DNA of 64,000 bases, from the NCBI GenBank assembly GCA_900696515.1, contig CAADGK010000052.1:17114-81113 (forward strand). The letters are read 5' to 3'. This DNA is from an uncultured Nitrosospira sp. Lineage in GTDB: Bacteria > Nitrospirota > Nitrospiria > Nitrospirales > Nitrospiraceae. The position numbers were made by a program, and so were the translations under genes. Below, piece after piece: positions 31,776 through 40,467 of the stretch (within the stretch, counting starts at the first letter, position 1; every line of letters starts with the position of its first letter). The notes beneath the pieces were generated by a model. The model was given only the letters and a program-made list of their open reading frames with translations. It was not told where the DNA came from and made no database searches.

Positions 31776-34088
31776 CTACGCGGCCTTCTTGCCGTCGAGC
31801 ACGTCTCGGACTTTCTGAGTGAGGACATTCGGCGTAAACGGTTTATGGAGAAAGGCGGTCTCCCGCTTGACTCCTCCCTGGTCGAACACCGGATGGTCGG
31901 GATAGCCGGACATATACAGAACTTTCAGCTCAGGCCGCACCACCGTCAACTTCTCCGCCACCTCCGGCCCGCTCATCTGCGGCATCGCCACGTCGGTCAA
32001 GAGCAGATGGATCGGCCCCAAATGTTTGGCACCCGTCAGGAGTGCTTCAATCCCGTGACGTGCGACCAGCACCTCATAGCCACTGAGACGGAGGGTCTCC
32101 TGCACAAGACCCCGAACCGACGGATCATCCTCGACCACCAGAATGGTCTCCCGCCCGGTCGCTCGACTGATCGATCCACCGGCGGCCGGAGCCGCTTGAA
32201 CGGCTTCGTTCACTTTCGGGAAAAAGATCTTGCAGACGGTTCCCTGTCCCATCTTGCTTTCGATCGCGATCGTCCCGCCGCTTTGCTTGACGATCCCGTA
32301 CACCGTCGACAACCCAAGCCCCGTCCCCTTCCCCTTTTCTTTCGTGGTAAAAAACGGCTCAAACAGATGTGCTTGCGTTTCTTCACTCATGCCCTGGCCC
32401 GTATCCCTCATCTCGAGCAGCACGTAGGCACCAGGCTCCAGCATCACCGTCTGACGTCGAGCGCCTTTGCCAATCGTGACATTCCTGGTCTGAATCGTCA
32501 GCTTCCCGCCCGTCGGCATGGCATCGCGCGCATTCACCGCCAGATTCATGATCACCTGCTCGATCTGTCCGGGATCCGCCTTAATGGCCCAGAGCTTCTG
32601 ATCAAGCTCCGCGGAAAGCTCTACGACATCCTCTCCCAACAGCCGCCGCAGCATCCCGTCCATATTCATGACGAGCGCATTCAAATCCAGGACCTTGGCC
32701 GCCACGAATTGCCGCCTGCTGAAGGCCAGCAGCTGACTGGTCAGACCTGCCGCCCGATCCGCAGCCTTCTTCACCTCGTCCATCTCCCGCCGGGCAGGAT
32801 CGCCGGGCGCCAAGCGCCCCAGAACCAACTCGCTATACCCACGAATGACCGTCAGCAGATTGTTGAAATCATGAGCCACACCACCGGCGAGCCGCCCGAC
32901 AGCCTCCATTTTTTGGGCTTGCCGGAGTTGCGCCTCCGTCTGGCGCAAAGCTTCCTCCGCCCTCGTCCGTTCACCGAATTGCCCGATCTTCAATCCAACA
33001 TCGGCGATCATGCTGATCAACTCTTGATCCGACTCGCGGATCTGATGACTGAAAAACTCGACCACCCCCTCGATGTCCCCCCCGATCCTGATCGGAAACC
33101 CGAAGGCGCTCCGAACCCCCGTCTTGCCGGCCAAGTCGGCTCGGACAAACGAGGGATCCATCGCCACATCTCTGATCCAGAGCGGACACCCACTCTCTAA
33201 AATCCTCCCCGGTAATCCGACGCCCGGTTTAAAGACTCGAGACTGCATCTCGGCGATGAACGCATCGGTCGGTCCTGCCGCAACTTGCCAGAAGTTAAGG
33301 CACCGCAATGTTCCCGACTGTTTCTCCAGTCTCCAAAAGACCCCGAGATCCCATTCCAAACTCTCACCGACCGCTTGGATGATTTTGGGAACCGCTTGCT
33401 CCAGGGTGATCGATTCAGAGAGCACACGCGTCACCGCATATTGGGAAGCCAAGCGCCGCTCGGCTCGACGACGGTCCGTGATGTCGCGCACAAATGCGCT
33501 GAAGATGTAGGTCTCTCCGATCCGCGCCGGTGAGACGGCGAGCTCCACCGGAAACTCATGGCCGTCACGATGCCGTGCCGCAATTTCTATCCGCCGATTC
33601 AGCACCGGACCGACTCCGGTCTTGAGATACTCCCGGATCCCGCTCGCATGGGCATCCCGATCACGTTCCGGAATAATGGTTTCCGACAACAGCTTGCCCA
33701 TCGCCTCTTCCCTCGCCCAGCCGAAGATGGCGGTGGCCTGCGCATTCCATTCGGTCACGAGGCCGGCCGCATCGATGGTGATCACGCCGTCGAGGGCCGT
33801 GTCGACGATCGCCCGATTGCGTTCCTGGCTCTGCAGCAACGCCGCTTCCGCGGCACGCGCCCACGCGCTTTCCTGCCGAGCTTGCCGATATTCCGCCCGC
33901 AGTCGACTGGTCGACCAGAGCAGCAATACCAAGAGGGGAAGCCAGACGGCAGCGACGATACTCCGTTCCACACGAGCAAGCATGAACGTCCCCACCCCAA
34001 GGGTCGCCAACGTGAGAAGTACCATCACAAAGGTTATCCACTCATACCGCCGGGCCGTGGAGGGTGTCCGCTCCTCTGAATGCGTCAT
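31776..34088 (-). CDS. Hybrid sensor histidine kinase (PAS-GAF-HisKA-HATPase-REC)
   Basis: The 770-residue protein has two N-terminal TM segments with almost no periplasmic loop, a PAS domain (~90-205), a GAF domain (~220-375), and a HisKA H-box GGVAHDFNNLLTVI with His near 406. An HATPase domain (NLAVNARDAMP, DTGQGMS, GTGLGLSTVYG) and a receiver with phospho-acceptor Asp in LLLTDVAMP (~698) follow. Sensing is probably intracellular. No HTH output is attached. The ATG overlaps the stop of the YkgJ-DUF2156 gene (ATGA), an unusual coupling. Confidence 0.93.
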   Translation of the reverse strand: MTHSEERTPSTARRYEWITFVMVLLTLATLGVGTFMLARVERSIVAAVWLPLLVLLLWSTSRLRAEYRQARQESAWARAAEAALLQSQERNRAIVDTALDGVITIDAAGLVTEWNAQATAIFGWAREEAMGKLLSETIIPERDRDAHASGIREYLKTGVGPVLNRRIEIAARHRDGHEFPVELAVSPARIGETYIFSAFVRDITDRRRAERRLASQYAVTRVLSESITLEQAVPKIIQAVGESLEWDLGVFWRLEKQSGTLRCLNFWQVAAGPTDAFIAEMQSRVFKPGVGLPGRILESGCPLWIRDVAMDPSFVRADLAGKTGVRSAFGFPIRIGGDIEGVVEFFSHQIRESDQELISMIADVGLKIGQFGERTRAEEALRQTEAQLRQAQKMEAVGRLAGGVAHDFNNLLTVIRGYSELVLGRLAPGDPARREMDEVKKAADRAAGLTSQLLAFSRRQFVAAKVLDLNALVMNMDGMLRRLLGEDVVELSAELDQKLWAIKADPGQIEQVIMNLAVNARDAMPTGGKLTIQTRNVTIGKGARRQTVMLEPGAYVLLEMRDTGQGMSEETQAHLFEPFFTTKEKGKGTGLGLSTVYGIVKQSGGTIAIESKMGQGTVCKIFFPKVNEAVQAAPAAGGSISRATGRETILVVEDDPSVRGLVQETLRLSGYEVLVARHGIEALLTGAKHLGPIHLLLTDVAMPQMSGPEVAEKLTVVRPELKVLYMSGYPDHPVFDQGGVKRETAFLHKPFTPNVLTQKVRDVLDGKKAA

Positions 34089-35545
34089 GTGGCCGTCCTT
34101 GCTGCGATCCAGGTCGTCAAGACTGCGGCGGGATGATAGGCCGCTTTCGCCGCACGCAGCCCCGGAAGCCCGGAATCATCCATGGCATTGATCCAAACCG
34201 CCCCTTGCGCCAGCGCCGTGCGACAGGTGTCGCGGAAGACCCACTGGGCAAGACCGGGAACGGAACGATCCGCAACCTCCAAGAGAACACACCACGTCTC
34301 TGGAGTCAGCCAGTACCCGAAGGTATAGGCGACAACCTCGTGGTTCACCCTCATGACCCTGCCGGAGACACCTATCCGATCATGTTCTCGAAACACCAGC
34401 TGGTGGGCAGGTTCTGCATCCTCCAACAGCAATTTGCCCAGACAATCCTGGTTGTCTTGACACTTTTGCTCCGCCCATCGTCGATAGAGCATCTCACAAT
34501 CGGCCTGATCCGATGCGCGATAGGGCTCGGTCGTGATCACATGCTCCCTTGCCGCACGATTACAGAGGGCCCTGTGAGACTTGTACGGGTCTCCGGCTAA
34601 GGCTGCCAGCGCGGCAGCAGAGTACAGATAGTCTCCGTCTTTCGGACGGAATTGAATCACGTCAGTGGTTATCCTCGTCTTTTGTACATCCATCACGGAT
34701 TCGATGCGACTCACCGGCGAGGGACCGTTCCACTGCCGCATCAGCGTAAAGGCCTGCTCCATCGCTTGCTCCAATAAACCTGGGCCAAGCGGTGGAAGAG
34801 GCATGAACCACCCATCCGGCGATCTCGCAAACAGGAACCAGGTGCCGTCTAATTCCATCCGCCAATAGGAAAGGACCGACGTCCACATGTAGTGAAAGGG
34901 GAAGGCAAAGGCCGCCGGGGTGTCAGGGTGGAGCACATGAGCACGTTCCAATGCAGCGGCAAATGCCGACGCATCCGACGCGGTGAGCGGACGGAGTCGC
35001 GGATCGGTTCGCTGCTGAGCCAACCGAACCGTCAGATGCGGAAGCGCGTTGAGCACAATCACGTCGTCCTGGAACGGCCCGATCAGCCGGGGATAGGCAG
35101 CAAGTTGTTCAATTGTGGCGTCGCTCCGCAACACCGCCTCAACCTGTTCAGCATAGGTCCGAATCGAACGAGAAGGCTCGTCTCGCATGAACGGGCATTT
35201 GGTATCCCAACCAAGGAGCACTTCCTTCCCGGATTGGTCCCACATCAATGCCAAGGGATACAGCTGACAGTCCAACGGCCGTTGCTCATAAATTCCGCAC
35301 CGACCCGACTGTGCGTCAAACGCGGGACAGAGGTACCCGTCGCCCTGTGGGTGTTTGACAAGATCAATTTGCGAGCCGGCCTTGTCCGGGAAAAACGAAG
35401 GCGAAACGCCGTGTGCCACGGCTTCGGTGATTTCGCGCCTCGTAAAGTAGGGACGAAGAAAACTGTCGGCTTCCGGGAATCGGCAACAGACGTCGCAGCG
35501 GGAACAGGTCGCCCCCGGCACGAATTGCGGCAGAGTCTTCGTCAT
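34085..35545 (-). CDS. YkgJ cysteine-cluster domain fused to DUF2156 (lysyl-transferase-like)
   Basis: About 486 residues. The N-terminus has the YkgJ metal-binding pattern CSRCDVCCRFPEAD with later CPAF...CGIYEQRPLDCQLYPL (residues ~12-80). The C-terminal ~200 residues resemble DUF2156, the catalytic part of phosphatidylglycerol lysyltransferases (GNAT fold): KDGDYLYSAAALAALAG, KSHRALCNRAAREH, VSGRVMRVNHEVVAYTFGYWL. The middle (~110-280) is unassigned. ATG 35545 is chosen over GTG 35584. Acceptor and donor are unknown. The stop overlaps the histidine-kinase start. Confidence 0.8.
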   Translation of the reverse strand: MTKTLPQFVPGATCSRCDVCCRFPEADSFLRPYFTRREITEAVAHGVSPSFFPDKAGSQIDLVKHPQGDGYLCPAFDAQSGRCGIYEQRPLDCQLYPLALMWDQSGKEVLLGWDTKCPFMRDEPSRSIRTYAEQVEAVLRSDATIEQLAAYPRLIGPFQDDVIVLNALPHLTVRLAQQRTDPRLRPLTASDASAFAAALERAHVLHPDTPAAFAFPFHYMWTSVLSYWRMELDGTWFLFARSPDGWFMPLPPLGPGLLEQAMEQAFTLMRQWNGPSPVSRIESVMDVQKTRITTDVIQFRPKDGDYLYSAAALAALAGDPYKSHRALCNRAAREHVITTEPYRASDQADCEMLYRRWAEQKCQDNQDCLGKLLLEDAEPAHQLVFREHDRIGVSGRVMRVNHEVVAYTFGYWLTPETWCVLLEVADRSVPGLAQWVFRDTCRTALAQGAVWINAMDDSGLPGLRAAKAAYHPAAVLTTWIAARTAT

Positions 35546-35782
35546 TCGTTTGGAATCCGCTGTATGAAGGACCACTGAGAACACATCATACGATGAGCAT
35601 CAGATGGTGGCAAGAACGTTCACATCCGACCGGTACGCCACTCCGATTTCACCATATCCATGGGCAGCGAAAAGCCGGCCACTTGTCGACCTGTGTTGTG
35701 CATGTTAGCATCTGGCCCGTTGGAGCAGGGAAGATCTCTTCTGCTCACTTGATTCGAAAGTCACCCAGTAGGACTCCTTCAC

Positions 35783-37261
35783 TTGGTACCGACTGCCTCC
35801 CCCTGCACTGAGCTCGCAACCGAAGCCGCACGTGATCGCTGCGTCACCATTCGAACACGTCTATCTCACGCCAACCTCTTCGGCTCTCCGCCGGCTGACT
35901 CCAGTTCTCATCAGGCCCCCACACCACAGGCAACCACGACCTGGCGGGTGAGCCCATGCCCCTTCTATGTGTCTCAGGATGAACTGCAATTCTTCACGGC
36001 ATTAGGGCCACAGCTGCTTTCATTCTATCGCGCCCTGAACCGGCTCTACAGCGAGAGCGTCAAAGGGAGACAGCCGGCCTGGGTGGCTGCCTCTCTCGAT
36101 ATAGGAAAGCCAGACGGCCTCGTGCAGTACAGCCGGATGAAGCGTTTTCGCGACGAGCTGCCTGCCGTCATTCGTCCGGATGTCATTCCTACGGAAGACG
36201 GTATGGTGATCACCGAACTGGATTCCGTTCCTGGCGGGATCGGACTCACCGCTTGCCTTTCGCAGACCTACGGTGATCTTGAAAACAACCATGCCAGCCT
36301 TGTCGGAGGACGGGACGGGATGGTCCGTGGCTTTGCCCGCATGTTGCAAACCATTCGCCAGCAGCGCGAGGGATGCATCGCGATCCTCGTTTCAGAGGAA
36401 TCCAAGGACTATCGCCCGGAAATGTCCTGGCTGGCCGCTCAACTTCGGAACGAAGACATCGCTGCCTGGTGCATTGAGCCTCGCGAGGTGATCTTCACGG
36501 AAGAAGGCCTTCGGTTGCGTAACGATGACAAAGAGCACCCCATTGCTGTCGTCTATCGGTTTTATGAGCTGTTCGACCTGTTGAATATTCCCAAGGCCGA
36601 ACTCATCCAATACGCCGGGAAAAAAGATCGAGTCTCCATCACCCCTCCCTACAAGCCGGCACTTGAGGAGAAATCCGCCTTTGCGCTCCTCCATCATCCC
36701 ATCTTGAGGCCGTTCTGGGAACAATCACTGGGCCCCGACTGTTTGCGGTGTCTGCAAGCGGTCATGCCCAAGACCTGGCTGCTCGACCCGACTCCGCTTC
36801 CGGCCATCGCCACGATTCCGGAGCTGTCTCTGGGCGGTCACGCGGTGGCAGAATGGACGGCTCTCGAAAGGGCCACCCAAAAGGAACGCCATTTTGTCAT
36901 CAAGCCGTCCGGCTTTTCTGAACTCGCGTGGGGAAGCCGAGGCGTCTCGATCGGGCATGATCTATCGCAGGCCGAGTGGAGCCAGGCGCTTCGTAACGCA
37001 CTCGCCGCCTTCCCGGCGACACCCTACATTCTGCAAGAGTTCCATAAGGGACGATTGTTCGACATGGATTTCATGGACGACGCCTCCCAAGCGATCGTCC
37101 GCATGTCTGGCCGCGCGCGCTTATCTCCCTATTATTTCGTGTCCGACGGCACGGTCGAACTCGCCGGTATTCTGGCCACCGTCTGTCCGTCCGACAAGAA
37201 GATTCTTCACGGAATGAAGGACGCCATTATGGTTCCCTGCGCCGTGCGTCCCGAGCGATGA
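35783..37261 (+). CDS. ATP-grasp-like uncharacterised protein
   Basis: The 492-residue protein is read from TTG 35783 (AGGA upstream); a later start such as GTG 35948 is possible because the first ~55 residues look unstructured. The body includes GMVITELDSVPGGIGLTACL, IAILVSEESKDYRPEM, HFVIKPSGFSELAWGSRGVSIG, YILQEFHKGRLFDMDF and RARLSPYYFV. The IKPSG, EFHKG and RLSPYYFV segments recall ATP-grasp ligases that join carboxylates to amines, but I cannot place it in a named family. It leads the glutaredoxin-KamA-Dcd genes. Confidence 0.6.
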   Translation: MVPTASPCTELATEAARDRCVTIRTRLSHANLFGSPPADSSSHQAPTPQATTTWRVSPCPFYVSQDELQFFTALGPQLLSFYRALNRLYSESVKGRQPAWVAASLDIGKPDGLVQYSRMKRFRDELPAVIRPDVIPTEDGMVITELDSVPGGIGLTACLSQTYGDLENNHASLVGGRDGMVRGFARMLQTIRQQREGCIAILVSEESKDYRPEMSWLAAQLRNEDIAAWCIEPREVIFTEEGLRLRNDDKEHPIAVVYRFYELFDLLNIPKAELIQYAGKKDRVSITPPYKPALEEKSAFALLHHPILRPFWEQSLGPDCLRCLQAVMPKTWLLDPTPLPAIATIPELSLGGHAVAEWTALERATQKERHFVIKPSGFSELAWGSRGVSIGHDLSQAEWSQALRNALAAFPATPYILQEFHKGRLFDMDFMDDASQAIVRMSGRARLSPYYFVSDGTVELAGILATVCPSDKKILHGMKDAIMVPCAVRPER

Positions 37262-37328
37262 AGACCTCCCTTTCTATCATAAATTTGGCGTTTCACTTTC
37301 TTCCTGTTCCTGATAGCCTAATACGAGC

Positions 37329-37667
37329 ATGGCGATGACCCTTTTTCATGTCGACTGGTGCCCGGACTGCCTTGTGGTGTTACGCAAGTTGGCCGACCTG
37401 GGGTTGACCTATGACCCCGTCATCGTGCCGGACAGCAGACGGATGCGCACCCAGGTGTACGACGTCTCCGGTCAATACTATGTGCCCGTCTTGAAGGATG
37501 GTGATCTCGTCCTGACGGAAACCGCCGACATTTTGGCCTATCTGGATGAGCGTGCCAAAGCGGGCAGCGTGGGCGCTCCAGCCTCCACCCGGTTTCAATC
37601 GCAAGCCCGTACCACACCGGACGAACCAAGCCCGGACGACGAGCATCCTTCTTGCCGGATCACCTGA
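37329..37667 (+). CDS. Glutaredoxin/GST N-terminal-like protein
   Basis: A 112-residue thioredoxin-fold protein. It opens with FHVDWCPDCLVVLRKLADLGL, with the CPDC redox motif at residues 11-14, followed by a strand ending YYVPVLKDGD (cis-Pro) and LVLTETADILAYLDERAK, the helix that binds glutathione in GST N-domains. The C-terminal 35 residues look disordered. It is cytoplasmic and might reduce disulfides for its neighbours. The aminomutase gene starts 17 bp downstream. Confidence 0.8.
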   Translation: MAMTLFHVDWCPDCLVVLRKLADLGLTYDPVIVPDSRRMRTQVYDVSGQYYVPVLKDGDLVLTETADILAYLDERAKAGSVGAPASTRFQSQARTTPDEPSPDDEHPSCRIT

Positions 37668-37684
37668 TCACCCAAGGACCTTTC

Positions 37685-38878
37685 ATGGAAGACTGGCAAC
37701 AGATCTTAGCCAAAAGCATCGTCAAGCCCAGAGATCTCGCTGAACGGTTCGGCGTCGACGAGAAAGAAATAGAAGCGATCGTAGGCCCCTATCCGATGCG
37801 GATCACTCCGACTGTGCTCGGAACGATCAAGGAAAAGGGTGACGCGATCTGGAAGCAGGTTGTCCCTGAAATCGAGGAGTTGACCGACATCGACGCGGAG
37901 GACGATCCGCTCGAAGAAGATCTCATGAGCCCGGTGCCCCATCTGGTCCACCGATATCCAGATCGGGTACTGCTCATGGTCACCAATCAATGTCCGATCT
38001 ATTGCCGGTTCTGCACCAGAAAGCGACTGGTGGGCAAACCTGGCTTCCTAAAAAAGGGCGAGTTGGACCGAGCTATCCAGTATCTTCGTGAGCACCAGGA
38101 AGTGCGTGATGTGATTCTCTCAGGAGGCGACCCCCTGCTGCTTCCGGACCATCTCCTCGAACGCATCTTCAAGGCCCTGCGGACCATTCCTCATCTGGAG
38201 CTGATCCGCATCGGGTCACGAGTCCCGGGGACCTTACCGCAACGCATCACGCCGAAGCTCTGCGAGCTGGTGAAAAAATACCACCCAATCTACATGAACT
38301 TGCATTTTAACCACCCGGACGAACTCACTCCAGAAGTTAAAGTCGCGTGCGGCATGCTCGCGGATGCCGGTGTTCCTTTAGGCGCCCAGACCGTCCTACT
38401 CAAAGGGGTGAATGACGATCCGGAAATCATGAAGCGGCTTGTCCATCAGCTCCTCCTTGCGCGGGTAAAGCCCTATTACCTCTATCAAGCAGACCTAACC
38501 AAGGGAACAAACCATTTCCGGACGACGGTCGAAGCAGGCCTGAAGATCATCAAATCGCTCCAGGGCCATACCAGCGGCATGGCCGTCCCTCATTTTGTGA
38601 TCGATGCGCCGGGCGGTGGCGGCAAGATCCCGTTGCTTCCCGACAATTACCTGGTCCATCTCGATGAAGACGGCGCCGTGCTCCGCAACTATGAGAACAA
38701 GACCTTCCACTACCCGCAGCCAAAGACGGACGGTCGACGGGAACTCCCGATGGTCGGTGTGGGTTCCCCTGCCGATGAGGCGGAAGAAGCCTATGCGGCT
38801 TGCGGGGACAGCTACCCCGATCGAGACGGGTACGCCATGTGGGGAAACAGCTGCGGGGGAGATGCGGACGAGCTGTGA
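37685..38878 (+). CDS. kamA: Lysine 2,3-aminomutase (KamA-type radical SAM enzyme)
   Basis: The 397-residue enzyme has the radical-SAM cluster CPIYCRFC near residue 103 and a GGDPLLLPD segment. The PLP Lys lies in IDAPGGGGKIPLLPDN near 307, and YLYQADLTKGTNHFRT is near 268. The Asp residues in QADL and IDAP match those that bind lysine in clostridial KamA and are absent from EpmB. It should convert lysine to beta-lysine, an osmolyte precursor or tRNA/EF-P-type modifier. ATG 37685 has AAGGA upstream. GTGA overlap with dcd. Confidence 0.85.
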   Translation: MEDWQQILAKSIVKPRDLAERFGVDEKEIEAIVGPYPMRITPTVLGTIKEKGDAIWKQVVPEIEELTDIDAEDDPLEEDLMSPVPHLVHRYPDRVLLMVTNQCPIYCRFCTRKRLVGKPGFLKKGELDRAIQYLREHQEVRDVILSGGDPLLLPDHLLERIFKALRTIPHLELIRIGSRVPGTLPQRITPKLCELVKKYHPIYMNLHFNHPDELTPEVKVACGMLADAGVPLGAQTVLLKGVNDDPEIMKRLVHQLLLARVKPYYLYQADLTKGTNHFRTTVEAGLKIIKSLQGHTSGMAVPHFVIDAPGGGGKIPLLPDNYLVHLDEDGAVLRNYENKTFHYPQPKTDGRRELPMVGVGSPADEAEEAYAACGDSYPDRDGYAMWGNSCGGDADEL

Positions 38879-40032
38879 CGACTCATTCACCCCGATCCGG
38901 GATTTTCCCCTATCAGGACATCCGGCGGTTGATCGCCGGCGGCGCCATCAGTGCCGCTCCGGCCATTGAGGACCGACAGATCCAACCGGCCAGTCTCGAC
39001 CTTCGCCTTGGCCGCAAAGCTTATCGCTTGATCAGCAGTTTTTTGCCGGAACTGTCTGCAATCTCCTCCCGCCTCGATGTCATGGATTTCTACCAGTCGG
39101 ATCTCGTGATGTATGAAATGAATCTGACCGATGGCGCCATTCTAGAAAAAGGCCACGTCTACCTTGTGCCGCTGCTGGAAGAATTGGCGCTACCGGCGAC
39201 CATCCGTGCGCGGGCGAACCCGAAAAGCACCACCGGCCGCCTGGATGTGTTCACCCGCGTGGTAACCGACCTCACCTCGGGATTTGATGAAATCCGAGCC
39301 GGCTATCGGGGGCAACTATTTCTTGAGGTCGTTCCGCGTTCGTTTGCCATCAAAGTCCGCACCGGACAGTCGCTGAACCAAGTCCGGTTTGTGCGCGGTG
39401 AGGCCACGGTTTCAGACCGATCGCTTCATGCCCTCCATCGCGCGACGCCCTTGCTGTATCACAACGTGGCGCCCACCAAACGCATAGGCAGTCAAGACGT
39501 TCGCGCTGAACGGGGTCTGTTCCTTCGCATTGATCTCACCGGAGGAGATCAGCGAGAGTCTCGCGTGGTTGGGTACCGCGCAAAGAAGAACAGTCATGTC
39601 ATTGATCTCGAGAAAGTCGGACATTATGCTGCAGCTGACTTCTGGGAGCCGCTCTACCGCCATCGCCACGACAGCTTGCTATTGGAGCCGGAAGAGTTTT
39701 ATATCCTTGTATCAAAGGAGCGCATTCGGGTGCCGCCGGGCTATGCGGCGGAAATGGTGGCCTACGAAGCGGCCTGCGGCGAACTGCGAACACACTATGC
39801 CGGGTTTTTCGACCCGGGCTTCGGGTACGGCTCAAAGGGCGAGATCAAAGGCACCCAGGTCGTCCTGGAGGTTCGTCCGCACGACGTGCCTTTCCTGATC
39901 CACGACGGGCAAACGTTTTTTAAAGTGCTGTACGAAACCATGATGGCCAACCCGACGCAACTCTATGGATCGCGGTTAGGCTCATCGTACCAACGACAGG
40001 CTCTCACGCTCAGCAAGCATTTCAAGATCTGA
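38875..40032 (+). CDS. dcd: 2'-deoxycytidine 5'-triphosphate deaminase, long form
   Basis: From GTG 38875, overlapping the kamA stop (GTGA), the product is 385 residues, the two-lobe long type rather than the ~190-residue standard Dcd. It shows GIFPYQDIRRLIAGGAI, QIQPASLDLRLGRKAYRL, ARANPKSTTGRLDVFTRVVTD and GYRGQLFLEVVPRSF in the N-lobe. The C-lobe has EMVAYEAACGELRTHYAGFFDPGFG. It converts dCTP to dUTP for thymidylate synthesis. The upstream frame from 38800 lies within kamA and is rejected. Confidence 0.88.
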   Translation: MTTHSPRSGIFPYQDIRRLIAGGAISAAPAIEDRQIQPASLDLRLGRKAYRLISSFLPELSAISSRLDVMDFYQSDLVMYEMNLTDGAILEKGHVYLVPLLEELALPATIRARANPKSTTGRLDVFTRVVTDLTSGFDEIRAGYRGQLFLEVVPRSFAIKVRTGQSLNQVRFVRGEATVSDRSLHALHRATPLLYHNVAPTKRIGSQDVRAERGLFLRIDLTGGDQRESRVVGYRAKKNSHVIDLEKVGHYAAADFWEPLYRHRHDSLLLEPEEFYILVSKERIRVPPGYAAEMVAYEAACGELRTHYAGFFDPGFGYGSKGEIKGTQVVLEVRPHDVPFLIHDGQTFFKVLYETMMANPTQLYGSRLGSSYQRQALTLSKHFKI

Positions 40033-40034
40033 CT

Positions 40035-40448
40035 ATGGCACCATCCGACTTCCCTTCTCATCAGAATGAGCCCACGCGTTCGTCGCCGCCCTCGGAACCG
40101 GACGAGACGCGCGGAGGTTCCGAGCACCAAGTCCACGTCATCGGACTGATGGTCGGGACCGCGCTGATGTTTATCGGGTTTCTCAATATCTTTCTTTCCA
40201 TCAGCGGTGGGTTTGAAATCAATATCGTGCCGTTTCTGATCTATTTCGGCGGCCTCGCGGTGTGGGCCAATGCCGCTATCGAAACGCCGGCTATCCGCTA
40301 TGGCGTCATGACGATGGCCGTTGCATTGGCCTTGGGCCTCTTTCAATACGGTGAGGTTCTGTTTTGGCACAAGCAAGTGCTGTTTTGGACCACCATCATC
40401 ATTGTGATGTATTTCATGTTTGTCGAGCCTAAGAAGCCGACGCCGTAA
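40035..40448 (+). CDS. Four-TM integral membrane protein, unknown
   Basis: The 137-residue protein starts 2 bp after dcd. A hydrophilic ~32-residue N-tail precedes four hydrophobic segments: VIGLMVGTALMFIGFLNIFL, INIVPFLIYFGGLAVWANAA, YGVMTMAVALALGLFQYG and VLFWTTIIIVMYFMFV. No charged or metal motif is visible inside the membrane. It is probably co-transcribed with dcd and the glycosyltransferase. Function unknown. Confidence 0.75.
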   Translation: MAPSDFPSHQNEPTRSSPPSEPDETRGGSEHQVHVIGLMVGTALMFIGFLNIFLSISGGFEINIVPFLIYFGGLAVWANAAIETPAIRYGVMTMAVALALGLFQYGEVLFWHKQVLFWTTIIIVMYFMFVEPKKPTP

Positions 40449-40467
40449 GCGTAACGAATTCTGCCCG

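Noticed and set aside
37685..38878. EpmB (EF-P beta-lysylation) assignment
   Set aside because: The lysine-binding Asp residues and the IDAPGGGGK segment are those of KamA, and no epmA or efp is nearby.
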